From assembly GCA_016717005.1 (NCBI GenBank), contig JADJUF010000049.1, positions 310,001 through 374,000 of the forward strand: a stretch of 64,000 nucleotides of DNA. The letters run 5' to 3'. This DNA comes from Myxococcales bacterium. GTDB taxonomy: Bacteria > Myxococcota_A > Polyangia > Haliangiales > Haliangiaceae. A model generated the notes under the pieces. The model had not been told where the DNA came from, searched no databases, and worked only from the letters and a program-made list of their open reading frames with translations. The position numbers were made by a program, and so were the translations under genes. Below are positions 39,877 to 52,300 of the stretch, piece by piece; the stretch's first letter is position 1; the number at the start of each line of letters is the position of its first letter.

Positions 39877-41013
39877 CTTCTTCCGCTTGCGCGTCGTCAG
39901 CGGGATCGGATCGCTGGTGTCGCCCAGCGCCTCGGCCGGGCCGATCTCGATGTCGATGCCCGAGCCGTTGTCGACCGCGCCCGGCGCCAGCGTCGGCGCC
40001 GACGCCGGCTTCGCGTAGGTCCAGGTCGGGACGTTCTCGCTGGTCATCAGCGCCGACCGCCGCGGCCCCAGGCGGGCTCGGTGCTCGGCCACGCGCTGGG
40101 CCAGGATCGCCTGAGGATCGCCGCCGGGCGGGGCGTAGCGCAGCACCTCGCCCAGCATGAACGCGAAGCTCGCGGCCGAGCCGAACCGATCGGCCGGCTC
40201 CTTGGCTAGCGCGCGCTCGATGATCACGATCAGCTCGTCGGGCAGATCGCTGCGGTACGCCGACAGCGGCCGGATGATGCACTGCCGGATCAGCTTGAAC
40301 ACGTCGAGGTCCGAGCGCCCGTCGAACAGGCGCTCGCCGGTCAGCGACTCCCACATCACCGCGCCCATCGCGAACAGATCCGAGGCCGGCGTCGCCTGGC
40401 CGCCCATCGCGACCTCGGGCGACAGGTACGACAGCTTGCCCTTGACCGTGCCCGGCGCCGTCAGGCTGACCATGCGGTCGCGGGCGCGGGCCAGGCCGAA
40501 GTCGGTGAGCTTCACCGCGCCGTTGCTGCCCAGGAGGATGTTGTGCGGCGAGACGTCGCGGTGGACGATCGGCGCCGGCGTGCCGTCAGGGCGGCGCCGC
40601 TCGTGGGCCGCCGCCAGGCCCCGCAGCGTGCCGATCGCCGCCACCACCACCAGCGGCCACGGGGTGCGCCCGCCGGCCTCGCGCTCGGCCTTGACGAAGC
40701 CGCCGAGGTCCATCCCCTCGACCCACTCCATGACGATGTAGTACGTGCCCTGGGGATCGACGCAGAAGTCGTAGACCTGGACGATGTTGGGGTGCGCGAG
40801 CTCGGAGCCGACCCGCGCCTCCTCGATGAACATCTCGGTGTAGTTCTTGATCGAGCGGAACTCGCTCTTGATCTTCTTGATCGCGACCGTGCGCGAGAAG
40901 CCGGCGGCGCCCTTGACCTGGGCCTTCCAGACCGACGCCATGCCGCCTTCTCCGGCCATCTCGACCAGCTCGTACTTGCCGTCGAGGACGACCGGGCTTG
41001 TCACCGCTCGCAT
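39868..41013 (-). CDS. Ser/Thr protein kinase with HRDVS catalytic loop
   Basis: 381 residues from ATG 41013. Kinase domain about residues 12-290: GEGGMASVWKA, VAIKKI, catalytic loop HRDVSPHN (about 141-148), DFGLARA and the activation segment GKLSYLSPE. The usual Lys two residues after the catalytic Asp is Ser, as in many myxobacterial kinases, so activity is plausible but not certain. There is no TM; the C-terminal 90 residues are low complexity, ending TTRKRKKKD. It is cytoplasmic and convergent with apaH, with the shared repeated junction. Confidence 0.9.
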   Translation of the reverse strand: MRAVTSPVVLDGKYELVEMAGEGGMASVWKAQVKGAAGFSRTVAIKKIKSEFRSIKNYTEMFIEEARVGSELAHPNIVQVYDFCVDPQGTYYIVMEWVEGMDLGGFVKAEREAGGRTPWPLVVVAAIGTLRGLAAAHERRRPDGTPAPIVHRDVSPHNILLGSNGAVKLTDFGLARARDRMVSLTAPGTVKGKLSYLSPEVAMGGQATPASDLFAMGAVMWESLTGERLFDGRSDLDVFKLIRQCIIRPLSAYRSDLPDELIVIIERALAKEPADRFGSAASFAFMLGEVLRYAPPGGDPQAILAQRVAEHRARLGPRRSALMTSENVPTWTYAKPASAPTLAPGAVDNGSGIDIEIGPAEALGDTSDPIPLTTRKRKKKD

Positions 41014-41104
41014 TATCCCCGCCCGCGGCCCGACCTGCAATGCCCGACAGCGCCTGTGAGGGCTGCGAAAGATGCTGTGGGGCAGGCGCTGCGGTCCGCG
41101 CGCG

Positions 41105-43114
<2,010 letters not shown>

Positions 43115-43185
43115 GGCAGCGGGCGCGTATACCGCAGCCGCGCAGCGCTCGCCACCGCCGCGTCCCGCACTTCGCTCGATCGCGG

Positions 43186-44631
43186 TCAGGACGCCGGCAG
43201 CGCCACCGTGAACGTGGCGCCGGCCCCGGGGACGCTCGCGACGGTGAGCCGGCCCGAGGCGCTGGCCACGATCGACTGGGCGGTGGCCAGGCCCAGGCCG
43301 ATGCCCTCGCCCACCGGCTTGGTCGAGAAGAACGGGTCGAACACGCGCGGCAGATCGCCGGGCGCGATCCCGACGCCGGTGTCGCTGATGGCGAAGCAGG
43401 TGTGGCGGCCGTCGCGCCACACCCGCACGCCGATGCGGTGGCCGCCGCCGCCGGCGGCGCGGATGGCGTGGCCGGCGTTGATCAGCAGGTTCAGCGCCAC
43501 CTGGGTCAGCTTGCCCTCGGCGATCAGCACCGGCGGCGCCGCGGCGTAGGCGCGCTCGATCTCGATCCCGGCCAGCGCGTGGCCGGCGATCTTGAGCGCG
43601 CGCTCGATCGGCGCGGTCACGTCGAGCACGGTCGGCTCGTCATCGGGCCGCGCGAACTGGCGCAGCTCGCCGACGATCGTGCGCACCCGCCGGGCGCCGT
43701 CGGCGATCGCCGCCAGGTGCCCGACCAGCTCGTCGAGCACCGGCGCGGCCGGGGTCCCGGGCGGCAACGCCGAGCGCAGCTCGCCGGCGCGCACCGTCGC
43801 GGCGTCGAGCCGGAGCAGCAGGTAGGTCAGCGGGTTGCCGATCTCGTGCGCCACCCCGGCCGCGAGCGTGCCCAGCGCGACCATGCGATCGATCTGGCCG
43901 CCGCGGAGCTGACGCTGGCGCACCTCGGTGACGTCGCGCGCGACCACCATGACCGCGGGCTCCCCGTCGAACGCGATCGGCACCGCGCCGACCTGGGCCA
44001 GGAACACGGTGCCGTCGCTGCGCACCAGCCGCTCGTCGATGAACGGCAGGTGCGACCCGCCCTCGGCGAGCCCGCGCATGCGGTCGACCACCAGCGGGTG
44101 GTCGTCGGGGTGGACCAGGTCGATCGCGGCGCGCCCGACCAGCTGCTCGAGCGGGCCGCGCCACATCTGCAGCATCATCTGGTTGGCGTAGGTGATGCGA
44201 CCGCGGGTGTGGATGATCACGCAGTCGGGCGCGTTCTCGATGACCGCGCGGAAGCTGGCGGCGGTGCGCAGCAGCCGCTCGACCATGTCGCCGAGATCCT
44301 CGGGGTCGCGCAGCACCAGCCCGACCCGGTCGCCGAGGACCCGCGACGACACCAGCAGCACCCGGCGCGCCCCGGCGCTGGTGCGCCACTCGCGCGGCGT
44401 CGGGCGCCCGTCGACGCCGGCGCGGTCGGCCAGCGTCCGCTCGTGGGCCTCGGCCGGATCGAGGTACAGCTCGGCCACCGGCCGGCCGACCAGCGCGTCG
44501 AGCGGGTGGCCGAGCAGCTGCGCCGCGGCCGCGTTGGCGCGCTCGATCCGGGCCGCGGCGTCGATCACCAGCACCCCGTCCGGCAGCGCGGCCACGAGCG
44601 CCGCCATCACCGAGTCGTCACCGCCGGTCAC
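43186..44631 (-). CDS. Cytoplasmic PAS-PAS histidine kinase
   Basis: 481 residues from GTG 44631, with no TM. The two PAS domains are at about residues 8-115 (LPDGVLVIDAAARIERANAAAAQLLG) and 125-240 (FRAVIENAPDCVIIHTRGRITYANQMMLQMW). They are followed by HisKA with the acceptor in GVAHEIGNPLTYLLL and a HATPase domain (LNLLINAGHAIRAAGG, DTGVGIAPGD, GEGIGLGL). No response regulator is adjacent, so it is an orphan kinase. It lies 71 bp upstream of the ABC-F gene on the same strand. Confidence 0.9.
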   Translation of the reverse strand: MTGGDDSVMAALVAALPDGVLVIDAAARIERANAAAAQLLGHPLDALVGRPVAELYLDPAEAHERTLADRAGVDGRPTPREWRTSAGARRVLLVSSRVLGDRVGLVLRDPEDLGDMVERLLRTAASFRAVIENAPDCVIIHTRGRITYANQMMLQMWRGPLEQLVGRAAIDLVHPDDHPLVVDRMRGLAEGGSHLPFIDERLVRSDGTVFLAQVGAVPIAFDGEPAVMVVARDVTEVRQRQLRGGQIDRMVALGTLAAGVAHEIGNPLTYLLLRLDAATVRAGELRSALPPGTPAAPVLDELVGHLAAIADGARRVRTIVGELRQFARPDDEPTVLDVTAPIERALKIAGHALAGIEIERAYAAAPPVLIAEGKLTQVALNLLINAGHAIRAAGGGGHRIGVRVWRDGRHTCFAISDTGVGIAPGDLPRVFDPFFSTKPVGEGIGLGLATAQSIVASASGRLTVASVPGAGATFTVALPAS

Positions 44632-44722
44632 CGGCCGATTGTCGCCAGCGCCCGCGCCGCGCGCAACCCTGTCGGGCGCGGCCCCCGACGAGGGCGCGCG
44701 GTGACGGGCCGCCCCCTGGAGC

Positions 44723-45106
44723 TCACTCGCGGCGACGGGGCGCGCGCACGACCATGACCCGGGGCAGCTGGCCCTGGCGCTCGAGCTCGTGCAGCGTCGC
44801 GCCGATGGCCCGGACCTCTGCCAGACGCTCGCCGTCGCCGGCGTGGCGCTCGAGCAGCGCCGAGTACAGCTCCCGGGCGGTGTCGTCGGCGAAGTCGGCC
44901 GGGTGCGCGAGGACGTAGCGCAGCTGGCCGCGCTCGAGCTGGTAGCGCAGCGGATCGCGGAACTCGGCCCAGTCGTCGATCTCCCCGAACAGCTCGCGCG
45001 CGGCGTCGCGGTCGCCGCCCTCGACCAGGGCGAGCGCAGCGGTCACCTCGGCCCGCCGGGCCTCACCGGGCCGGGTCGCGGGGCGGTCGTCGGCCCGGTC
45101 GCGCAC
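44723..45106 (-). CDS. Hypothetical small helical protein
   Basis: 127 residues from GTG 45106. It is charged and all-helical (RRAEVTAALALVEGGDRDAARELFGEI, DPLRYQLERGQLRYVLAHPADFADDTARELYSALLERH), which resembles TPR-like packing but is too short to classify. There is no signal peptide or TM. It lies between an orphan histidine kinase and an outer-membrane-type protein; no function can be inferred. Confidence 0.55.
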   Translation of the reverse strand: MRDRADDRPATRPGEARRAEVTAALALVEGGDRDAARELFGEIDDWAEFRDPLRYQLERGQLRYVLAHPADFADDTARELYSALLERHAGDGERLAEVRAIGATLHELERQGQLPRVMVVRAPRRRE

Positions 45107-45160
45107 GATCTCAGTGTACTCCCGGATCGATCGCGCGGCCGGAGGTTCGTCGCGCGGCCG

Positions 45161-45994
45161 TCAATCGAGATCGCGCCGGACCCCGAGCGACGCGGCGACG
45201 TCCTGGCGCTCGGCGCCGACCAGCGGCACGCCGACGGCGATCGCGACCCGCCACGGCCCGATCACGCGCCAGTGGGCGCCGACCCGCGCCGCGACGTGAT
45301 CGAGCCCGAGCCCGTACCAGCCGCCCTGGACGTCGACGCCGAGGTCGGCGCTGAGCCAGCGCCGGGCCCGCCAGCTCGCGTCGAGCGACGCCAGCCCGGC
45401 GGCCCGGGTCGAGGTGCCGGTGACCGCGCGCCCGTACCAGCCGAGCGCCGCGGCCCGGGCGTGGATCCGCAGCCGCGCCCGCGCCTGCCAGGTCACGACC
45501 GCGGCCAGCTGGACGGCGCCGGTCGAGCTGGCGATCGTCGAGCGCGTGTACGGCAGCTCGGCCTGGGCGACCACGGCCACGCGCAGCGGCCGCCCGGCCA
45601 GCGCGGCCTCGGCGCCGAACGCCCCGTGGACCAGGAGCGGGCCGTAGGTCGGCTCGACGATCTTCCACACCGCGTTCTGGATGAACGCGACCTCGGCGGC
45701 GCGGACCGCGAGCCCCCACTCGAAGCGACGCTGCTCGACCAGCCGCACCGCCACGGTGAGGTCGCCGCCGAGCGTGCCGTAGAACGCGGGCGTGTCGATC
45801 AGCGCGCGGCCGCGCACGTCGACCGAGGCGTCGGGCTGCAGGCAGCCCCCGCGCCCGCCGTCGAAGCCGGCGTCCCGCCACGGCACCGCGACCGGCTCGT
45901 CGATGGGATCGGCGCAGATGTCGTCGGCCCCGGCCGCGGCCGGGGCCAGCGCCAGGGCCAGCGCCACGGTGATCAGGGCCGCGCGCGCGATCAC
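45161..45994 (-). CDS. Exported hypothetical protein, beta-barrel-like
   Basis: 277 residues from GTG 45994, overlapping the PHP lipoprotein stop (GTGA). A signal peptide ends at LAPAAAGA. The rest alternates short polar/hydrophobic strands with aromatic ends (TVAVRLVEQRRFEWGLAVRAAEVAFIQ, RVAVVAQAELPY, WRARRWLSADLGVDVQGGWYGL, WRVAIAVGVPLV), and the last residues form a final strand, as in an outer-membrane barrel. Coupling to the PHP lipoprotein suggests joint work in the envelope. The family is not recognised. Confidence 0.68.
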   Translation of the reverse strand: MIARAALITVALALALAPAAAGADDICADPIDEPVAVPWRDAGFDGGRGGCLQPDASVDVRGRALIDTPAFYGTLGGDLTVAVRLVEQRRFEWGLAVRAAEVAFIQNAVWKIVEPTYGPLLVHGAFGAEAALAGRPLRVAVVAQAELPYTRSTIASSTGAVQLAAVVTWQARARLRIHARAAALGWYGRAVTGTSTRAAGLASLDASWRARRWLSADLGVDVQGGWYGLGLDHVAARVGAHWRVIGPWRVAIAVGVPLVGAERQDVAASLGVRRDLD

Positions 45995-48914
45995 GGCGCG
46001 CCTCGCGGCGGGGTCCAGCCGTCGCCGGCCAGATCGATCAGCAAGAGGCTCGTGAACCCGTACGGCCAGCTCTCGGGCACGATCCGCGTCATCACGTAGC
46101 GCGGGTCGGTCGCGTCGTCGGGATCGGGCGGGTTGACGATCGGGCCGGTGTCCTCGTCGTCCTCGATGTCGTCGCGATCGACGTCGCCGTCGCGATCGTT
46201 GTCGCCGGTGTCGGGCACGCCGTCGTCGTCGAGATCGGCGTAGCGCGGCGGCGCCAGGCCGGCCTCGAACACCAGCCAGTCGTCGGTGGCGCCGACCAGC
46301 GACGCCAGCGGCACCTCGCCGCGCCAGCGCACGACGCCGCCGGCGCCGAACGGATCGGCCGGCGCCGGCAGGTCCCGGACCAGCACCTGCTCGCCGCGCG
46401 ACGTCACCGCCCGCACCTCGGCCACCGGGATCCACGGCGCGGCCCGGACCTCGATCGCGACCACGTCGCCGGGCCGCGGCACCACCGGCACGAGGCCCAG
46501 CCCACGCCGCGGCGCGCCGCTGGGGCCGATGCCGATCGCGATGAACACGCCGCTGCCGGCCACGACCGCGCCGCCCTTGAGCGCGCGGTCGAAGCTGGCC
46601 CCGGTGGTGGCGGCGAGGGCGGTGCCGGCCTCGACCCAGGTGCGGCCCCAGCCGAGCTGGTTGTCGCGCAGCCCGTGCGAGTCGCTGTTGGCGACGCCGA
46701 CGACCGGGTGCCCGGCCGAGGCCAGCGCGAACCACGAGCCCCGGGTCTTCTGCCACTCGTCGGCGCCGGCGCCGTTGCCGACCTCCATGACGTCCCAGTC
46801 GAGGTTGGCGTGGCCGCCGCCGGGACGGGCCAGGAGCGTGCCGCCCGGGGACCCGTCGGCGGCGCGCGGCAGCGGCGCGCGCGGGTCGAACTCGATCGCG
46901 CGCAGGTACCCGAGGTCGCGCCCGAACTGCGGCTCGTCCCACGGGTGGTTGATCATGCGCACGCCGTCGGGGCCGATCAGCGGATCGAGGAGGTCGAACA
47001 GCGCGCCGGGCTCGAGCCGCTCGTCCCACGGCGCGCCGCCCCGGGGCGACGCCGGCACCGGCGTCAGCGGCCAGAAGTTGAAGTGGCCGATCACCCGGGG
47101 CAGATCCTCGCCGGGCACGTCGAGGAACGGGATCAGCGGCGTGGTCTCCAGCCCGCCGAGCACCAGCACCCGGTCGCCGGCGCCCAGCGCCGCCACCGTC
47201 GCGGCGTAGTCGGTCACGTAGTCGTGATCGGTCGCCGCGATCACGTCGACGCCGGCGGCCAGGAACGAGCGCACGCGATCGCGATCGGGCAGGCCCGAGT
47301 CGAAGCTGGCGGCGCCGTGGACGTGCAGATCGGCGGCGAGCCACCCCGGCGGGACCACGTCGAGGGCGCGGAGCTCGAGGTCGACGGCGATCAGCTCGCC
47401 GGGATCGAGCTGGACCTCGGCCCGCGCCACGGTGGCGTCGGGGCCGGCGCTGGCGAGCACGAGGTAGTGCCCGGCCGGGACCTCGACGTCGGTGCCGGCC
47501 GGCTCGACCAGCACGCGGTTGCACGCGGGCGACGCGCCGTTGGGCGGCCCCAGCCACGGCGCGCACGGCGTCAGCCGGCCGTGGAACGAGCCCTTGACCG
47601 CGGCCCGGGTGGCGTCGTCGGCGGGCTCGAACACGACCAGCGCGTCGATCGGCTCGCTGGGCCCGGCGCCGCCGCGGGTCACGTGCAGGTTGACCGTCGC
47701 CGGCGCCGGCACGGTCAGGTCGCCGAGCGCGCCGCCGTCGGCGACGTCGCCGCGCAGCTCGCGCCGCCCGAACGACCACAGCTCCCACGACAGGTCCTCG
47801 GCCGTGGGCACCGCCGCCCGGAACTGGCCGTCGGCGGCGGGCACCACCGCGGTCAGCGGCGCGCGTCGTCGCCGCCGCGGATCACCACCGACGCGCGCCG
47901 GACGTCGCCGCCGAACGGGAAGCCCTCGGCCAGCACCCGGCCGGTGACGATCGTCGGAGCCGGGCTGCCGAACAGCTGCCCGCGCGCGGTCAGGAGCGCC
48001 TCGACCGCCGCCGCCGGCCCCGAGCCGCCGCGGGCGCCGCCGCCGCCGGTGCCGTCCCCGGCCGCGACGACGAAGCGCTCGAACACGAGGCCCTGCCCGG
48101 GCGCGACCGCCTCGATCGGCGTGCCCAGCGCCGACACCTCGAGGTCGTTGACGCCGCTGACCCGATCGCGGTCGCACGCGATCACGCCGTAGGCCGGGCC
48201 GTCGGGCGCCGGCGTCGCCGCGGCCACGTACGGGTAGTCCTGCCACAGCGCGGTCAGGTCGAGCAGCTCGAGCGGCGGCTGGCTGTAGCCCTGCCCGGCC
48301 ACCGGCGCGAACGGGATCACCCGGCGCTTGCCCCAGTGCGCGGTGTCGGCGATCACGAACGCCTGGCGATCGGGCGAGCCGTTGTGCAGCTCGCTGCGGA
48401 CCCGCAGGCCCGGGTCGCACGGGCGCAGCTCGTAGCGGGTCGCGACCGCGACGTCGGGGCGGCCGTCGAGGTGGCCGCGCGCGATCACCGCGACGTATTC
48501 GGGCGCGCGATCGACCAGCTCGACCCGGTCGTAGGCGAACGCGTCGTCGGGCAGCAGCCCGGCGAGCTGGTACAGGATCGTCAGGTCGTCGACGCCGCCG
48601 CTGGGCCCCAGATCGATCAGGTTGCCACCGGTCGGCGCCAGATCGGTCGGCGCGTCGAGCGCGCTCACGACCGCGGTGATCACGCCGTTGGACAGGACCA
48701 CGTCGCCGGCCGCGCCCTGGCCGCGCGCCAGGCCCAGCTCGGGCGGCGCCGCCGCCAGCGCCCCGACGTACAGGCGCGGGGTCGCGCACGCGAACGTGAG
48801 GCCGCCGCACGGCGTCGTCGCCTCGCAGTCGCCGCCGAGGCAGCTGTCGCGACCGCAGCCGGCGTCGACGAGCGCCATCGCCGCGACCAGCGCGGCGTAC
48901 ACGCGGACGGACAT
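45991..48914 (-). CDS. PHP-domain metallophosphoesterase-type lipoprotein (one frameshift)
   Basis: About 970 residues when joined, from ATG 48914. The signal ends in a lipobox (MALVDAGCGRDSC). The first frame (to a stop at 47853) covers beta-rich domains. The second frame continues with more beta domains and a PHP domain: AADLHVHGAASFDSG, AATDHDYVTDY, VLGGLETTP, HPWDEPQF, then VVGVANSDSHG, so the metal-binding His/Asp set is present. A Ca-binding-type DDDGVPDTGDNDRDGD stretch sits near the end. The frames join at about 47856-47866 in GCGCGCGCCGC; a two-base insertion or one-base loss explains the break. It may be an extracytoplasmic phosphoesterase. The stop overlaps the barrel-like gene. 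Confidence 0.8.
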
Positions 48915-48969
48915 CCGGACATCCTACACCGCTTGCGACCACACCGCCGCGCGCGCATCCTCGCGCGCG

Positions 48970-49944
48970 ATGCGCGCCTGGCGAGTCCACGAGTACGGTG
49001 CCCACCGCGACGTCCTGCGCCTCGAGGACGCGCCCGATCCGGTCGCGCCCGCCGACGGCGTCGTGATCGACGTCGCCGCCGCCGGCCTGAACTTCCCCGA
49101 CCTGCTCGCGATCGCCGGGCAGTACCAGGTCCGCGCGCCGCGGCCGTTCTCGCCCGGGTTCGAGGCCGCCGGCGTCGTGCGCGCGGTCGGCGCCGCCAGC
49201 CGCCTCCGCGTCGGCGACCGGGTCGTGGCGTCGGCGTCGTGGGGCGCGTTCGCCGAGCAGCTCGCGGTGCGCGACGCCGCGGTGCTGCCGTGGCCGACCG
49301 GGCTGTCCGCGGCCGAGGCCGCGAGCTTCCTGGTCACGTACCAGACCGGCCACCTCGCGCTGACCCGCCGCGCGCACCTGGCCGCCGGCGAGACGCTGCT
49401 GGTGCTGGGCGCCGCCGGCGGCACCGGCCTCGCGGCGATCCAGCTCGGCAAGGCGCTGGGCGCGCGGGTGCTCGCGGTCGCCGGCGGCGCCGACAAGGTC
49501 GCGGCCTGCGCCGCCGCCGGCGCCGACGTCGCGATCGATCACCGCGCCGGCGACTTCGTGGCCGCGGCCCTGGCCGCCACCGACGGCAAGGGCGTCGACG
49601 TGATCTACGACCCCGTCGGCGGCGACACGACCGAGCGCGCGATGAAGGCCCTGGCGTGGGAGGGCCGGCTGCTCGTGATCGGGTTCGCGTCGGGCGCGAT
49701 CCCGGCGATCAAGCTCAACCGGGTGCTGCTCAAGAACACGTCGATCGTCGGGCTGTACTGGGGCGCCTACTTCGAGCGCGATCGCGCGCTGATCGAGGCG
49801 ACCCACGCCGACCTGTGCGCCCGGGTCGAGCGCGGCGAGCTGCGCCCGGTGGTGCGGACCCTGGCGATGACCGAGCTGCCCGACGGCCTCGACGCGCTCG
49901 CGGCCCGCACCAGCGTCGGCAACCTCGCGCTCGCGGTGCGCTGA
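48970..49944 (+). CDS. NADPH:quinone oxidoreductase (zeta-crystallin type MDR)
   Basis: 324 residues from ATG 48970. It has a GroES-like N-terminal domain (AAAGLNFPDLLAIAGQYQ, PFSPGFEAAGVV, RVGDRVVASASWG) and a Rossmann domain with VLGAAGGTGLAAIQLGKALGARVLA. It has no catalytic-zinc Cys/His set, which fits zeta-crystallin-like quinone reductases rather than alcohol dehydrogenases. YDPVGGDTTERAMKAL is the usual substrate-side segment. It reduces quinones or enones with NADPH. It is divergent from the PHP lipoprotein gene. Confidence 0.92.
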   Translation: MRAWRVHEYGAHRDVLRLEDAPDPVAPADGVVIDVAAAGLNFPDLLAIAGQYQVRAPRPFSPGFEAAGVVRAVGAASRLRVGDRVVASASWGAFAEQLAVRDAAVLPWPTGLSAAEAASFLVTYQTGHLALTRRAHLAAGETLLVLGAAGGTGLAAIQLGKALGARVLAVAGGADKVAACAAAGADVAIDHRAGDFVAAALAATDGKGVDVIYDPVGGDTTERAMKALAWEGRLLVIGFASGAIPAIKLNRVLLKNTSIVGLYWGAYFERDRALIEATHADLCARVERGELRPVVRTLAMTELPDGLDALAARTSVGNLALAVR

Positions 49945-49999
49945 CACCCGCCGCGGCCGCGACGTTGCGCCGCGGCGGCCGCTCGCTTAGGTTCGCGCG

Positions 50000-50500
50000 A
50001 TGTCGCGCTCGCTCCGCACCCGCTTCGCCGCCCCGCTGGTCGTGACCCTGGCGGTCGCGCCCGCGTGCGTGGTCCACAGCGCCTCGGCGCCGCCGCCCGC
50101 CGGCCCCGCCACCGCCGGCCCCACGACCGCGGACGCGACCGCGGCGCCGCCGACCGGCCCGGCCCCGGTCGAGGTCCCGCGCGAGCCCGCGGTCACCGAT
50201 CAGGTGCGGCCGCCGCCGCCCACCACGACCGCCACCACGCTGCACACCTGGACGGTGTTCCGCAACCGCACCGATCAGCAGTGCTACGCGTCGATCGACG
50301 TGACCTGCTCGCCCAAGGCGACCTGCAACCCGCCGCCGCCGCGGCCGATGGAGTCGTGCCCGACCGGCATGACCGACCAGTTGGTCAAGATCCGCGAGCA
50401 GCCCGGCGGCACCTGCCTGCTCGAGTCCTCGCCCCCGGCGTGCGCCCCCAACGCGCCGTGCAACCCGCCGCGGCCGCAGCCGGTCGACTGCCCGTCGTGA
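50000..50500 (+). CDS. Pro/Thr-rich Cys lipoprotein
   Basis: 166 residues from ATG 50000. The signal MSRSLRTRFAAPLVVTLAVAPAC gives a lipobox-type Cys at 23. A 60-residue Ala/Pro/Thr linker follows, then a small domain with about ten Cys in CTYASIDVTC-like spacing (QQCYASIDVTCSPKATCNPP, ESCPTGM, GTCLLESSPPACAPNAPC), including two near-repeats of PKATCNPPPPRP/PNAPCNPPRPQP. It is probably a disulfide-stabilised surface protein. It overlaps the ferritin-like gene by 4 bp. Confidence 0.7.
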   Translation: MSRSLRTRFAAPLVVTLAVAPACVVHSASAPPPAGPATAGPTTADATAAPPTGPAPVEVPREPAVTDQVRPPPPTTTATTLHTWTVFRNRTDQQCYASIDVTCSPKATCNPPPPRPMESCPTGMTDQLVKIREQPGGTCLLESSPPACAPNAPCNPPRPQPVDCPS

Positions 50501-51252
50501 CCGTGGGCGTGGCCCCCGTCGCGACCCCGCCGGCCTCGGACCGCGTCCGCGCCGAGTGGCGCAACCGCATCGCGGCCGAGTACGGCTCGGCCGCGATCAC
50601 CCAGCACTTCGTCCTGTGGCTGATCCAGATCGGCGCCAGCCCCGACCTGATCGAGCTGGGGCTGGCGATCGTCGCCGACGAGCTGGCCCACTCGCAGCGC
50701 TCGGCCGAGGTCTACGTCGCGGCCGGCGGCGCCGCGCCGCCTGCGCTCGACCGCGCGACGCTGGCGCTGCCCCGGCGCGCGGACCGGCCGCTCGAGGACG
50801 ACGTGATCACCGCCGCGCTGCAGGTGTTCTGCCTCAACGAGACCGTCGCCGTGCCGCTGTTCGCGCACCTGCGGGCCGCGGCCACGGTGCCGGTGGCGCG
50901 CGCCGCGCTCGATCGGATCCTGCAGGACGAGGTCCGCCACCGCGACTTCGGCTGGGCCTGCCTCGACTGGGTGCTGACGACGCCCCTGGCCGCCGCGCTG
51001 CCGGGCCTCGCCGCCGCCGAGCTGCCGCGGCTGTTCGCCGCGCTGACCGCCAGCTACGGCGGCGCGCTCGACGCGCCCAGCGCCGTGACCGATGACGATC
51101 GCGCCTGGGGCCTGGCCCCGGCGCGGGACTACGCCCGGATCCTGACCGCGACCTGGGCCCGCGACTACGCGCCCAGGTTCGAGGCCCGCGGCATCGCCGC
51201 CGCCGCCGCCTGTGCCGCGCGAGATCCCTCGATCGCGGCGGCGATCGATTGA
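50497..51252 (+). CDS. Ferritin-like diiron-type protein
   Basis: 251 residues from GTG 50497, overlapping the lipoprotein stop (GTGA). It is a helical bundle with the expected carboxylate/His pairs: ADELAHSQRSAEVY (ExxH), CLNETVAVPLFAHLR (Glu), and LQDEVRHRDFGWACLDW (ExxH). This indicates a diiron centre of the ferritin-like superfamily, in a form often annotated as a hypothetical ferritin-like domain protein. It may be an oxidase or oxygenase; the substrate is unknown. The coupling with a secreted lipoprotein is odd, because this protein is cytoplasmic. Confidence 0.75.
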   Translation: MTVGVAPVATPPASDRVRAEWRNRIAAEYGSAAITQHFVLWLIQIGASPDLIELGLAIVADELAHSQRSAEVYVAAGGAAPPALDRATLALPRRADRPLEDDVITAALQVFCLNETVAVPLFAHLRAAATVPVARAALDRILQDEVRHRDFGWACLDWVLTTPLAAALPGLAAAELPRLFAALTASYGGALDAPSAVTDDDRAWGLAPARDYARILTATWARDYAPRFEARGIAAAAACAARDPSIAAAID

Positions 51253-51297
51253 TCGATCGCGGCGCCCGCATATGATGCGCGGCGAAAGGCGAGTCGC

Positions 51298-52245
<948 letters not shown>

Positions 52246-52268
52246 CCGCGGTCGTTGGTGTACGTTCC

Positions 52269-52300
52269 GACTCAGGCGCATGGCTGCGCCACCCTGAGTC
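52269..52300. terminator. Long imperfect hairpin ending at the AlbA_2 gene start
   Basis: Outer arms GACTCA (52269-52274) and TGAGTC (52295-52300); inner arms GGCGCA (52275-52280) and TGCGCC (52285-52290) around TGGC; a four-base ACCC bulge. It lies 23 bp after the threonine dehydrogenase stop and directly before ATG 52301. It could terminate tdh, hide the ribosome site of the next gene, or be its operator. Confidence 0.55.
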
